This document shows, piece by piece, positions 45,419 through 54,851 of a DNA stretch of 64,000 nucleotides. The notes below the pieces were generated by a model. The model saw nothing but the letters and a program-made list of their open reading frames with translations. It searched no databases and was not told where the DNA came from. The stretch is from Candidatus Cloacimonadota bacterium. GTDB lineage: Bacteria > Cloacimonadota > Cloacimonadia > Cloacimonadales > Cloacimonadaceae. Position 1 is the stretch's first letter, and every line of letters starts with the position of its first letter. The stretch spans positions 1 to 64,000 of the forward strand of contig JAKPXC010000121.1 in NCBI GenBank assembly GCA_029567705.1. Direction: 5' to 3'. A program made the position numbers and the translations under genes.

Positions 45419-48400
45419 CTACAGATTAACTTCCGCCCAGATGCCTATCCTGAAGATGGTAGTGCCATCATCCATCTTCTTATTTGTAGTCTTCTCAAAG
45501 GAGCCGGTAAGTCCTCCGCGGATGTTGCGGTCAAACTGGTATGTGGCTCCGGGAGTAATGGCAAAGCGGCTGGTGTCGCGATCTACCTGTGTGGCTTCTC
45601 TGCCCTTGGTTTCGTCGAAGCTGCGTTCATAGGCTATCTGTAAGGTAGAGCTCAGCTCATTACTGATATGTATACGCCTGCGGGTGAAGGGAATTGTGAA
45701 GCCCCTTCCTGCCCGGAGAGAATAGGAGAAATTGCTGTTAAAAGTCTGGGTATCTGTGGTTTTCATAATGTCGTAACTTTCCATATCAGTTGTATTAGTG
45801 GAGTGAGATATGGAATAGCTCAGGTTAACGCTGAGAGCATTCATCACGCTGGTGGTAAAGCCCAGCAGCGGATTGAGTGAGGTGGTGAGGGTTTCCTGCT
45901 TGGGACGTTCCCAATTCACATCTCCAGTCTGGCGATTGGTGAGTTGGAAGCCGGAATTGAGCCTCGATCCGGTGAGATAACGGCTCAAGCCAAACCAGCC
46001 GTCAAAGCCCATGAAGGTAAGCGTCAGATCCGGGAAAGTGGTGGAAACAGTCTGATTGCTGGCGTTGGAGTAGCGCTTGTTTATGCTGTATGAATAGCTT
46101 AGCATGCTGTCAAAATTGCGGCCCAGGTTCAATCCCGAGGAAAGCGACAGAGTATTATCATCGCTGGTGGCATCCAGGAAATCCGGAGCTACGCTGTGAG
46201 GTAAGCCAATCTGGAAAGCAAAAGGAGGACGTTCCTCTTTCCTGGTGTAATTCATGGCATAGCTGTTCTGATAGGAAAGATTCAGGTTCTTGAGCTTAGC
46301 CAGATATCCTATTAATAATGAAGGCAAATGCAGGCCGCCGGAACCGGTTCTGCCACTCTCTCCTTCTCTGTGTTCGGCTTCGGGCTCTTCAAAGCGGGGT
46401 TCTTCGCCGGGAAATTCCGGTTCCTTGATCTCTTCGCCAGGCATCAAACCGCCACGGAGACGTTCTTCTTCCCTGCGGCGTTCTTCCTCGCGGAGCCTTT
46501 CCTCTTCCCTGCGGCGTTCTTCTTCCGGATCAGGCTTCAGGTCTTCTTCTTTGATTTCTGGTTCCTGATCTTCCCTTCTTTCTTCCGGAGGGGCTTGAAC
46601 TCCTGTGCTATCCGCTCCCGATTCCGTGTTACGCCGATTCTGCTCCCGCTCCTCCACTCTGCGTCTATGATTCTGCTGCATGTTACGCGCCAGATTACCC
46701 AGGAAATTGGAGTTCTGCAGAGTAAGACTGGCCCGGATGCTTCTCTGATTACCGCCATCGCTTTGATAGTAATCTTCCTGTTGGCCTTCCACGTTCTGAG
46801 TGTATTTCTTCTGGAACTCGGAGAATTTCGTACCCAAAGTAGTGCTGAAAGTCATAATACTGGCCAAATAGTTGGGATTATAGGAAAGCTCCGCATCTTG
46901 TACATATTCGGTTTCCTTACCCAAATTGAGGGATTCCCAATAGTCTTTTTGGAGAAGATCACGCTTGGTGTTGAGCCGTAGTCTGGCACTTAAGTCGCTG
47001 AGCAATGTCCAGTTTATATTGTTGTCTGTGGTTAGAATTCTGCTACTCAGGGTTTGAGCGCGTGGATGCCAACCCAGAACTCCCTCACGAAGCTGCCAGT
47101 CGAAGCTATTGGGCAAGTTGGCATTGAAAGTGAAGCTGTTGTTCCAGGTGGTCGGGAACCATCCAAAACGGTAATTGCGAAAGAGCGGAAAGCTCACTTT
47201 ATCCGGCGAGAAACTGAGGTTGTAGTTGAGGGTTCCACGCCAGGAACGGATGTCGTCCTTGGTGGTGGGAGTGCGTCGGAAGGAATCCTCATAACGGGCA
47301 CTGAAAGATGTGCGGTAAAGAGTGTAAAGCAAGATTTTGTTACTGGGCGCTGTCCGTTGACTGAGAGCAATATCTGCAGCATAGGTCAAACTCTCGTTCA
47401 TCTCCCGCTCTTTTTCTGCTTCATCAGTGATACTATCCCTCAGAAGGTCGGAATTTGCACGGAAGCGAGGTATACCCAGACTGTAGGTCCTGTTGAGGTT
47501 CAACGGCATATCGACACCCCAACTTTGAGGGAAGAACTTGCCCAGGAAATACCTGTTGTTGATAGTGAGACTTCTCAGGCTGGTGAAGGTGTTTGATCTG
47601 CCTCTTTGGATGGTAGGATTGAAGTTCTCGCTTTTATCCTCATAGTCGATATCCAGAGTCATCAAATCTGCCAGCACTGTATTGAGAGAAATCCGTTTGG
47701 CTATACCGATATCCTGATAGGGATCGGAAAGTCGGAGATCGTTGTAATAAATAGTTCCTGAATAGGCTTGGGGATTGGCGATATCCTCAGGATTGGATAT
47801 ACCAAAATAGATCTCACGGATGTTCGTGAGTGTGGGAATCTGGGATGGGCTCCCGGTGTATGATAATGTGTAGGTGCCAAAATCCTGGGAGCCTTGAGTA
47901 GCTTCCGGATCGATCTGTTTGAGAGAGGAGAGCTCCGTCAGTTGATAGACCAGGTCGTTCCAGAGCTCTTCCTGCATCTTTTGCTGCCAATCGTTCACCT
48001 TCACACGTTGCTTGATCTCGTAGTAGCGCAGTGAATCTGCACCTACTCTAAAGATTATATCCAGCGAATCAGGATATGTGCCATGGTTATCCAAAGTTTC
48101 GGGATAGATCCAGAACTTTACATTGTTGTAGGATAACAGATTGTAGGGATCGAAGAGCCTTTGACGCAGCAGGCATTGATCTCCGGGTTGAAGATTTGTC
48201 AGGCTCAGACTCAGGGCGGATTCGTTGGTTTCTCTCCTATCCTCGATGAAGACGGTTCCGGGAGGAGGAGTGTAGTGCATTCTGTTCTTTTGGTTGTTCA
48301 CGATTCCCGAGAGATAGGAAGTGTTGTAGAGTAGGAGATCGGACGGACTGAGAGGGACACCTTCTGAATTCCTGATGTGGAAATCTTCCCATTTGTTTCC

Positions 48401-51400
48401 CACCACGGAAGCATCGGCTATAAATATCTTCGTGGTTTCATCGGTCTCCAGCCAGACTCTGGCAAAAGAGATCTTCTTCAGGGTGGGCTGGATACCTGTG
48501 GAGGAGTTGTTTACAACCTGATAGTAAGCCGGATCGGAGACAGGAATGCGGTATAAGCGCCAGCCATCGTGATTGATGTTTTCCAGATGCAGGGAATCAT
48601 TTAGGGACACTGCATAAGAGAAATAGCGGTCCAGAGTGTTCAACACTCCGTTGCTATCCATATCTTCGGTATCCAGAACCCCATTGTTCTCTGTCCCATT
48701 GATATAGGGATAGTCTCCTGTAGCACTATCTATCTGATTGGATGCCACATCGTTGGGATCTGCGCCCGGCTCACCGTGAACGATCCCATCCAGTCCGGTA
48801 TCCTCACCAACGGAAAGTACTCCGTCATTATTCAAGTCTTCCCGGTTGAGCATTCCCAGACCACCAAACTCGGTGTAGAAATCTTCGTTAACATCACCCA
48901 GATCAAAGTGCAGAATGGCATTGGGTGCGGTACTATTGACCGGAACGTCCAGCTTAACCAGAACTTCAATATACTTCTTTTGTGAAAAATCGAGCTGGTT
49001 TCCCAGATACTTCATGATGCCGCCCCAACTCCACACTGTGGAACCGGGCAAGCCCATATCGCTGGGAAAGACTTTCATCGCCAGCACTGTTACGGTTTCG
49101 ACCTTTTCTCTGGCAGTTAAGGTATTCGGGTCTTCCAATTGCTCTCTACGTATATTCTTGGGATTATACCAGATAGTTCTGCCTTTGGCCAGGGAAGTTC
49201 CCCAGGGTTTTGAGCCCATGCTCCATGTGCTAAGGGAGGAACCCATGGGATACGAATCCACGATGGATTCCATATCGTCTATATAGGCTACTCCAGCCTT
49301 GGTATCGGGATCGCCGTAGATCTTGGGAATGGTGTAGGCTATCTCGCCCGAAAGAGAAATACGTGATTCTGCATTGGTTCGGATCAGAGGCAAGGCATCC
49401 AGCCAGCGGGTAAGGAACATGGGCTTCAGAGTTATCGAGCCATCCACATCCGCCATCCACATCTCGATGTTTTCGCTACCGATGCGGGGACGGCGGTCAC
49501 TTACGCTTTCTGAACGGTAAATCAGGGTTCCGCCTAACTTGGCATAGTCCGTAAGGTTCCAATCCGCTCTCACCCCGGCTAGATTCTTTTTGGCCACAGC
49601 AAAAGCACTGCGGTATTCATAATCTATCTCTATCTTGGCATCAGGGTCTTTACCTTCGGAGGAGAGGAAGGTGATCCTGCCAAAGTCATAATCCACCAGA
49701 TAGTCTATGTTTTCTCTTTGAACCCGGGAGTTCACCATCACTCGGACGCTTCCTCGTAGGATTCCTCCCTGGGCTAATTCTATGGATTCACGGCCTATCT
49801 TCCCTTTCACGGAGATGTAGTAGATTAAATTCGTGTTATACAGGAACTCGCTGTCATCTTCGTAAACTGCTTCCTCTCCCAGAGGACGGAAGGGCTCTAT
49901 AAAAGGAATAAATACCAAGCCTTTGGCCAGGTTTACCGTGTTATCGTCACCGTTGATCAAGCCATCACCGGTGCTATCCATTCTGAGGTAGTCTGTATAG
50001 GTTATTATCTGCCCAACTGCCAGGCTATCCGGAACGTTGTAGATACGTGTGCGATCTGTATTCTCGATATAGATTTGCAGAGTAAAGCCATCGTTTTTAA
50101 TGTTGGTCTTGTTCAGGTTGTAAACATTCCGCATCTGGTAATGCCATACACTGAAGGGATTATCGGGATCGTAGCCCTGATTGGATTTTCGGATGGGCTT
50201 GGCGTGACGAAGTCCGTCCTCCACATTGCTGTTGGCAGGAACAGGAGTGCCGTCCCTCTGCACATATCTCACAGCTAAAGTATGACGTCGATCCACAGCT
50301 CTCAGAACCTGGATCACACCGGTGTTGTAGTCTGTCACAAAGTCTGTGCCTTCAGTAAGCTCCTCATAGTATGGGACGTAGGATTCCGTTTCACTTGTGT
50401 AGACCGGATCTCCTTCATCGGCTGTGATGCCGTCGTTAACAGTATTGGCATCGTCCAGATAAAGCTTCACTGTTCCATTAGCTGGCAGCAGGTTTGCATC
50501 CCGGATCATCCAGGCCCCGGTGTTATCGGTCTTGATGGCATTATTCAGGTAACCTTCCGGGATATTCTGCCCCATATCGGCATCAGAGTAGAGGCTGTAA
50601 AGCTCGTAGGGATCGTTCAGATAGTAGAAAGTGCGTATCGTGTAGTCTTTACTACGGAAGATGGTGGAATCCGCCTGGCTGGTGCCCACATAGGTTTGAG
50701 TGTTCTTCTCACCCTCTTCTTTACTGGCGATTACAGATAGATCAAGGTTTCCATACTTCAGCTTGGAAGTAACGCCGAAGAGACCCTGGGAACGGGTGCT
50801 ATAGCTGATATAGCGTGATCCGGAGAGAGACAGGGTGATGTTACCGGCTTCTATGCTATTCACCAGTTCATCTTCATCACCGGTATACTTGATGTTGATA
50901 TTGTTGGGGTTAAAGATCTGCTCGTCCATAGCGGAATTATACTTCAGATTGACAGCGATCTTCTCTCCAATTGTGCCTGTGAGACGCAGATTGGTCTCCT
51001 GCTGCATCTTGAGGTCAAATCTGGCATTGTTGCTGGTCTCCCAGATCGGCACACGTTTCCGCTTGGTTGTACTTCCTGAAATGGTAATTTTCTGAGTGCC
51101 ATCCAGATTGAGCCTTCCTGCCCGGGTACCGAAGACTCTTTGCACAGCTCTGGGCATGGCAATGGTGGGTAAATCAAGCACAAATTCTCGGATCAATCCC
51201 GTTTGAGTGGTTTGCTCTGCTTGAGCTCTGGTGCGGCCATGTGCCATCAGAGTGGAGCGGAAAACCTTGCGTCGAAGGTTTACCACATAAGCATCCATGG
51301 GAATAATCAATTCCGGTATGATCAGGAAAGTATCTGTCTTCTGAGATACTCTGATGGTATTAGTCTCCGGATCATAGGTATCCTTGCGGATGGGAGCCAT

Positions 51401-51604
51401 CCCCTGGATTCTGTATGGCTGGGTTTTGTTGAGGTTCAAACCCTTGTTTATCTTGTATATATCTCTCTGATTATAAACTATGGGGGCGTAACCTTCCAGA
51501 TACAATCTTGGAACCATGTTGGCAGCAAGACAGCTTATCCCACTAACGGCCAGCGCTAGCCAGAATAGCCTGAGCCAAGAGCTTTGAACGATTCTGACTG
51601 CCAT
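45419..51604 (-). CDS. sprA: SprA-like cell-surface/T9SS outer-membrane translocon protein
   Basis: 2061 aa; N-terminal segment before NVEDGLRHAKPIRKSNQG, VDYDFGRITFLSSEGKDPDAKIEIDYEYRSAFAVAKKNLAGVRADW, YIDDMESIVDSYPMG, SLTAREK..., C-terminal beta-strand-rich barrel-like region; matches the SprA (Sov) family layout. Confidence 0.82.
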   Translation of the reverse strand: MAVRIVQSSWLRLFWLALAVSGISCLAANMVPRLYLEGYAPIVYNQRDIYKINKGLNLNKTQPYRIQGMAPIRKDTYDPETNTIRVSQKTDTFLIIPELIIPMDAYVVNLRRKVFRSTLMAHGRTRAQAEQTTQTGLIREFVLDLPTIAMPRAVQRVFGTRAGRLNLDGTQKITISGSTTKRKRVPIWETSNNARFDLKMQQETNLRLTGTIGEKIAVNLKYNSAMDEQIFNPNNINIKYTGDEDELVNSIEAGNITLSLSGSRYISYSTRSQGLFGVTSKLKYGNLDLSVIASKEEGEKNTQTYVGTSQADSTIFRSKDYTIRTFYYLNDPYELYSLYSDADMGQNIPEGYLNNAIKTDNTGAWMIRDANLLPANGTVKLYLDDANTVNDGITADEGDPVYTSETESYVPYYEELTEGTDFVTDYNTGVIQVLRAVDRRHTLAVRYVQRDGTPVPANSNVEDGLRHAKPIRKSNQGYDPDNPFSVWHYQMRNVYNLNKTNIKNDGFTLQIYIENTDRTRIYNVPDSLAVGQIITYTDYLRMDSTGDGLINGDDNTVNLAKGLVFIPFIEPFRPLGEEAVYEDDSEFLYNTNLIYYISVKGKIGRESIELAQGGILRGSVRVMVNSRVQRENIDYLVDYDFGRITFLSSEGKDPDAKIEIDYEYRSAFAVAKKNLAGVRADWNLTDYAKLGGTLIYRSESVSDRRPRIGSENIEMWMADVDGSITLKPMFLTRWLDALPLIRTNAESRISLSGEIAYTIPKIYGDPDTKAGVAYIDDMESIVDSYPMGSSLSTWSMGSKPWGTSLAKGRTIWYNPKNIRREQLEDPNTLTAREKVETVTVLAMKVFPSDMGLPGSTVWSWGGIMKYLGNQLDFSQKKYIEVLVKLDVPVNSTAPNAILHFDLGDVNEDFYTEFGGLGMLNREDLNNDGVLSVGEDTGLDGIVHGEPGADPNDVASNQIDSATGDYPYINGTENNGVLDTEDMDSNGVLNTLDRYFSYAVSLNDSLHLENINHDGWRLYRIPVSDPAYYQVVNNSSTGIQPTLKKISFARVWLETDETTKIFIADASVVGNKWEDFHIRNSEGVPLSPSDLLLYNTSYLSGIVNNQKNRMHYTPPPGTVFIEDRRETNESALSLSLTNLQPGDQCLLRQRLFDPYNLLSYNNVKFWIYPETLDNHGTYPDSLDIIFRVGADSLRYYEIKQRVKVNDWQQKMQEELWNDLVYQLTELSSLKQIDPEATQGSQDFGTYTLSYTGSPSQIPTLTNIREIYFGISNPEDIANPQAYSGTIYYNDLRLSDPYQDIGIAKRISLNTVLADLMTLDIDYEDKSENFNPTIQRGRSNTFTSLRSLTINNRYFLGKFFPQSWGVDMPLNLNRTYSLGIPRFRANSDLLRDSITDEAEKEREMNESLTYAADIALSQRTAPSNKILLYTLYRTSFSARYEDSFRRTPTTKDDIRSWRGTLNYNLSFSPDKVSFPLFRNYRFGWFPTTWNNSFTFNANLPNSFDWQLREGVLGWHPRAQTLSSRILTTDNNINWTLLSDLSARLRLNTKRDLLQKDYWESLNLGKETEYVQDAELSYNPNYLASIMTFSTTLGTKFSEFQKKYTQNVEGQQEDYYQSDGGNQRSIRASLTLQNSNFLGNLARNMQQNHRRRVEEREQNRRNTESGADSTGVQAPPEERREDQEPEIKEEDLKPDPEEERRREEERLREEERRREEERLRGGLMPGEEIKEPEFPGEEPRFEEPEAEHREGESGRTGSGGLHLPSLLIGYLAKLKNLNLSYQNSYAMNYTRKEERPPFAFQIGLPHSVAPDFLDATSDDNTLSLSSGLNLGRNFDSMLSYSYSINKRYSNASNQTVSTTFPDLTLTFMGFDGWFGLSRYLTGSRLNSGFQLTNRQTGDVNWERPKQETLTTSLNPLLGFTTSVMNALSVNLSYSISHSTNTTDMESYDIMKTTDTQTFNSNFSYSLRAGRGFTIPFTRRRIHISNELSSTLQIAYERSFDETKGREATQVDRDTSRFAITPGATYQFDRNIRGGLTGSFEKTTNKKMDDGTTIFRIGIWAEVNL

Positions 51605-52398
51605 CAGAGTCCCTTCCCCCTCAGCTCTACACCGGCCATTCTCAGACCTTCGAGGGTTAAATCCTGATTCACCAGTTCTACAGAATGCATACCCGGGGCG
51701 ATAAGAGCGGCAAGACCACCGGTCAACACCACATAAAGCGGAGCTTTCTGAGGATACTCGGCTTTGATCCTGGATATAAAGGCCTCCAGCATCAGGCAGT
51801 GACCCAGTACTATGCCGGAAAGCAGAGCATCAGTGGTGTTCTGTCCCATCACGTGCTGAGGAAACCTTAGCTCTATCTCATGTAACATGGCAGCTTTTCC
51901 GATGAGGTTATCGGCAGCTGTCTTCAGGCCTGGAATGATTGTTGCGGCTTCATAGTAGCCATCTTGGTTCACCAATTGAATGGTAGTGGCTGTGCCCAGA
52001 TCGATCACCAGACAGTTACGCTGATATAGCTTCCAGACAGCAAAAGCATTGACCACCAAGTCCGGCCCGATATAGCTGGGATCGGGATAGGGATACTTCA
52101 TGCCAAGAGGACTATGACCATCAATAATATAGAGCTTGATGCCCAGCTCTTGCTCCATAGCTTGCTTCCACACAGAGAGTAAATCCGGCACCACACTGGC
52201 TATAACCGCATAATCCAGAGATGGAGAAGAATCAAGATTCTGCCTTAGTTGAGAGCACAGTTCACACACAGTTATCCCGCGAAGGGATTCTATAATAAAG
52301 GAAGATACACGCGTCTTACCCTCGAAAACGGCGCAATTGGTGTTTGTGTTCCCGATATCTATGACCAGGATTCTATGCACTGGATTCATTGAAAGCAT
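51604..52398 (-). CDS. coaX: type III pantothenate kinase
   Basis: ILVIDIGNTNTNCAVFEG, YIGPDLVVNAFAV, CLVIDLGTATTIQLV, VVLTGGLAALIAPG. Confidence 0.92.
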   Translation of the reverse strand: MLSMNPVHRILVIDIGNTNTNCAVFEGKTRVSSFIIESLRGITVCELCSQLRQNLDSSPSLDYAVIASVVPDLLSVWKQAMEQELGIKLYIIDGHSPLGMKYPYPDPSYIGPDLVVNAFAVWKLYQRNCLVIDLGTATTIQLVNQDGYYEAATIIPGLKTAADNLIGKAAMLHEIELRFPQHVMGQNTTDALLSGIVLGHCLMLEAFISRIKAEYPQKAPLYVVLTGGLAALIAPGMHSVELVNQDLTLEGLRMAGVELRGKGL

Positions 52399-52499
52399 AT
52401 TCCCAACTAAAACTCATAATCTGCGTAAAAATATAAAAACAAACACAGGCCACAGATTCCACCCAGCATGAGAATCACCGGATTATGTCAATAGTTTTT

Positions 52500-53384
52500 T
52501 CACTCAAAGCCAAGCTCTTTCAGGGATGAAGCCTTCTTGCGCCAGTTTGGATTGATCTTCACCCAGAGATGCACCTGGACTTCCAATCCCAAAAAAGCCG
52601 CCAGTTGACGCTCCGCATACTCCCTGATCTTGGCTAACTGCATGCCATTCTTTCCGATAAGAATCACCTTCTGGGAATGCCGTTCCAGCCAGATCACGGC
52701 ATTGATCACCACTTTATCCGGAAGCTCCGTGTAGCGATCGATCAACACCGCCGCAGCATAAGGGAGTTCCTGCTCCAAAAGATGGAATATCCCTTCCCGG
52801 ATCACCTCTCTGGCAAAGAAGCGCATTGGCAAATCCGAAAGCTGGTCTTCCTCGTAATAGGGTTCATGGAAGGGGATAAAAGCCGTGATGGAATCCAGCA
52901 ATGCGGGCAGATGCTCTCCCGTGTAGGCAGAGATAAAATGGGTTTCGTTGATGGAAGCAGGAAGAAAGCTGGTCAGCTTCTCTTTATCAAAGCTCTGCAG
53001 CCCGTCTATCTTGTTGAAAACAGCAATCTGAGGATTCTTCAGATGCTTCAGATGCTCCAGCACCTCCAGATCGTAGTCCGTGGGGAAATTGCGTATATCC
53101 GCCATGAAGATCACCAGATCCACATCCTTGAAGGCATCGCTCCAGATCTTTAGCATCTTGCGCTGCATTTCATAGCGCGGCTTCAGATAGCCAGGAGTAT
53201 CCACAAAAACGATCTGATGCTTCTCATCGTTCCAAATGCCCTTGATCGCATAACGCGTAGTCTGCGGTTTGGGACTGGTAATTGAGAGCTTCTGCTCCAG
53301 AATCCTGTTCATAAGCGTGGATTTCCCGGTATTGGGCTTCCCAACGATGCAGACGAATCCGCTGCGAAAATCTGCTGCTACCAC
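52500..53384 (-). CDS. era: GTPase Era
   Basis: GKPNTGKSTLMNRILEQKLSITSPKPQTTRYAIKGI, FVDTPGYLKP, FNKIDGL, C-terminal KH domain IGKNGMQLAKIREYAERQL. Confidence 0.95.
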   Translation of the reverse strand: MVAADFRSGFVCIVGKPNTGKSTLMNRILEQKLSITSPKPQTTRYAIKGIWNDEKHQIVFVDTPGYLKPRYEMQRKMLKIWSDAFKDVDLVIFMADIRNFPTDYDLEVLEHLKHLKNPQIAVFNKIDGLQSFDKEKLTSFLPASINETHFISAYTGEHLPALLDSITAFIPFHEPYYEEDQLSDLPMRFFAREVIREGIFHLLEQELPYAAAVLIDRYTELPDKVVINAVIWLERHSQKVILIGKNGMQLAKIREYAERQLAAFLGLEVQVHLWVKINPNWRKKASSLKELGFE

Positions 53385-53394
53385 AATTCTCCCT

Positions 53395-53438
53395 GTTTAA
53401 ACAAAGAGCTCAGTCCTGTATAAAAGACAGGACTGAGC
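53395..53438 (-). terminator. putative rho-independent terminator after rocD-like gene
   Basis: Minus strand GCTCAGTCCTGT-CTTTTAT-ACAGGACTGAGC followed by TCTTTGTTT. Confidence 0.8.
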
Positions 53439-53452
53439 AATTTGAGTATGAT

Positions 53453-54694
53453 TTATAGTGTTTCAAACACGCTTTTGATAATGGCAGCGCATTCATCCAG
53501 CTCTTCCTCGGTGATCACCAAAGGAGGTGCCAGACGGATAATGTGCCGGTGAGTAGGTTTGCACAGGATGCCTTTTTCCTTGAGCATTAAGCAGACGTCC
53601 CAAGCTTCGACGCCATCTTTGGGTTCCACCACGATGGCATTGAGCAAGCCACGTCCGCGAACCAGCTTCAACATGGGGTGATTGATGGCTCTCAGAGAAG
53701 CACGGAATCTTTCACCCAGAGTGAAGGCACGCTCAGCAAGCTTTTCTTCTTTAACCACTTCCAGAGCAGCTTTGGCAACAGCACAAGCCAGCGGGAAACC
53801 ACCAAAAGTGGAGCCGTGTTGACCTGGCTTGATAGTGAGCATGATCTCACGGTCGGCCAGAACTGCGGAGACAGGCAACACACCACCGGAGATGGCCTTA
53901 CCCAGGATCAGGATGTCCGGACGCACGTTATCATAATCGCATGCCAGAAGCTTACCCGTACGGGCAATACCAGTCTGAACTTCATCGGCGATAAACAGCA
54001 CATTGTGTTCTTTGCAAAGCTCATAGCATTTCTTCAGATAGCCGTCTTCCGGCACAAAGACGCCGGCTTCACCCTGAATGGGCTCTACGATGAAGGCCGC
54101 CACGTTTTTACCATGCTTGGCAAGAGCTTCAGCAAGTGCGTTCACATCGTTGTATGCTATCTTCATAATCCCGGGGATGAAGGGTCCAAAGCCATCGTAG
54201 CAATCCGGATCGGTTGAGGCGGAGACCACAAAAAGGGTGCGGCCATGGAAGTTGTTTTCGCAGAAGATAATGATGGCATTGTCTTTCTCTATGCCCTTCA
54301 CAGTGTAGCCCCATTTGCGGGCCAGCTTGAGAGCTGTTTCAACGCCTTCGGCGCCGGAATTCATGGGCAGCACCATATCATAACCGAAGAAATCGGTAAC
54401 GAACTTCTCATACTCTCCCAGTTTGTTGTTGAAGAAGGCGCGGGATGTGAGAGTCAGTTCCCGGGCTTGGTCGATCAGAGCATTCACGATCTTGGGATGA
54501 CAGTGTCCCTGATTGACGGCTGAATAGGCAGAAAGGAAGTCGTAATAATGATTACCTTCCGGATCCCAGAGGTGAACGCCTTCGCCTTTTGCCAGCACTA
54601 CCGGCAGCGGGTGATAGTTATGCGCACCGTACTTTTCCTCGAGTTCCATCGATTCTTTGGAACTGATCTTTCCGTAAACTAGATTGTCGGACAT
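53453..54694 (-). CDS. rocD: ornithine--oxo-acid aminotransferase (class III aminotransferase)
   Basis: [91 protein letters not shown]. Confidence 0.92.
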   Translation of the reverse strand: MSDNLVYGKISSKESMELEEKYGAHNYHPLPVVLAKGEGVHLWDPEGNHYYDFLSAYSAVNQGHCHPKIVNALIDQARELTLTSRAFFNNKLGEYEKFVTDFFGYDMVLPMNSGAEGVETALKLARKWGYTVKGIEKDNAIIIFCENNFHGRTLFVVSASTDPDCYDGFGPFIPGIMKIAYNDVNALAEALAKHGKNVAAFIVEPIQGEAGVFVPEDGYLKKCYELCKEHNVLFIADEVQTGIARTGKLLACDYDNVRPDILILGKAISGGVLPVSAVLADREIMLTIKPGQHGSTFGGFPLACAVAKAALEVVKEEKLAERAFTLGERFRASLRAINHPMLKLVRGRGLLNAIVVEPKDGVEAWDVCLMLKEKGILCKPTHRHIIRLAPPLVITEEELDECAAIIKSVFETL

Positions 54695-54851
54695 GATTCC
54701 TCCATTTATCCTTTTTATATTGATTTATATTTCTCCTGACCACGTTAAAAACCCCAATCTTTGTGTCAACCCCGAAGTTTGCCCGGTTTAAGAAAGCAAC
54801 CCGGATCAACACTTGATTGAAGCATCGATCCTGAAATCAAGAGACGAAAGC

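Noticed and set aside
45035-45643. 202 aa plus-strand ORF in the 45 kb gap
   Set aside because: Runs through the inverted pair, hairpin family and 14-bp tandem repeat into the antisense of sprA; not a credible protein.
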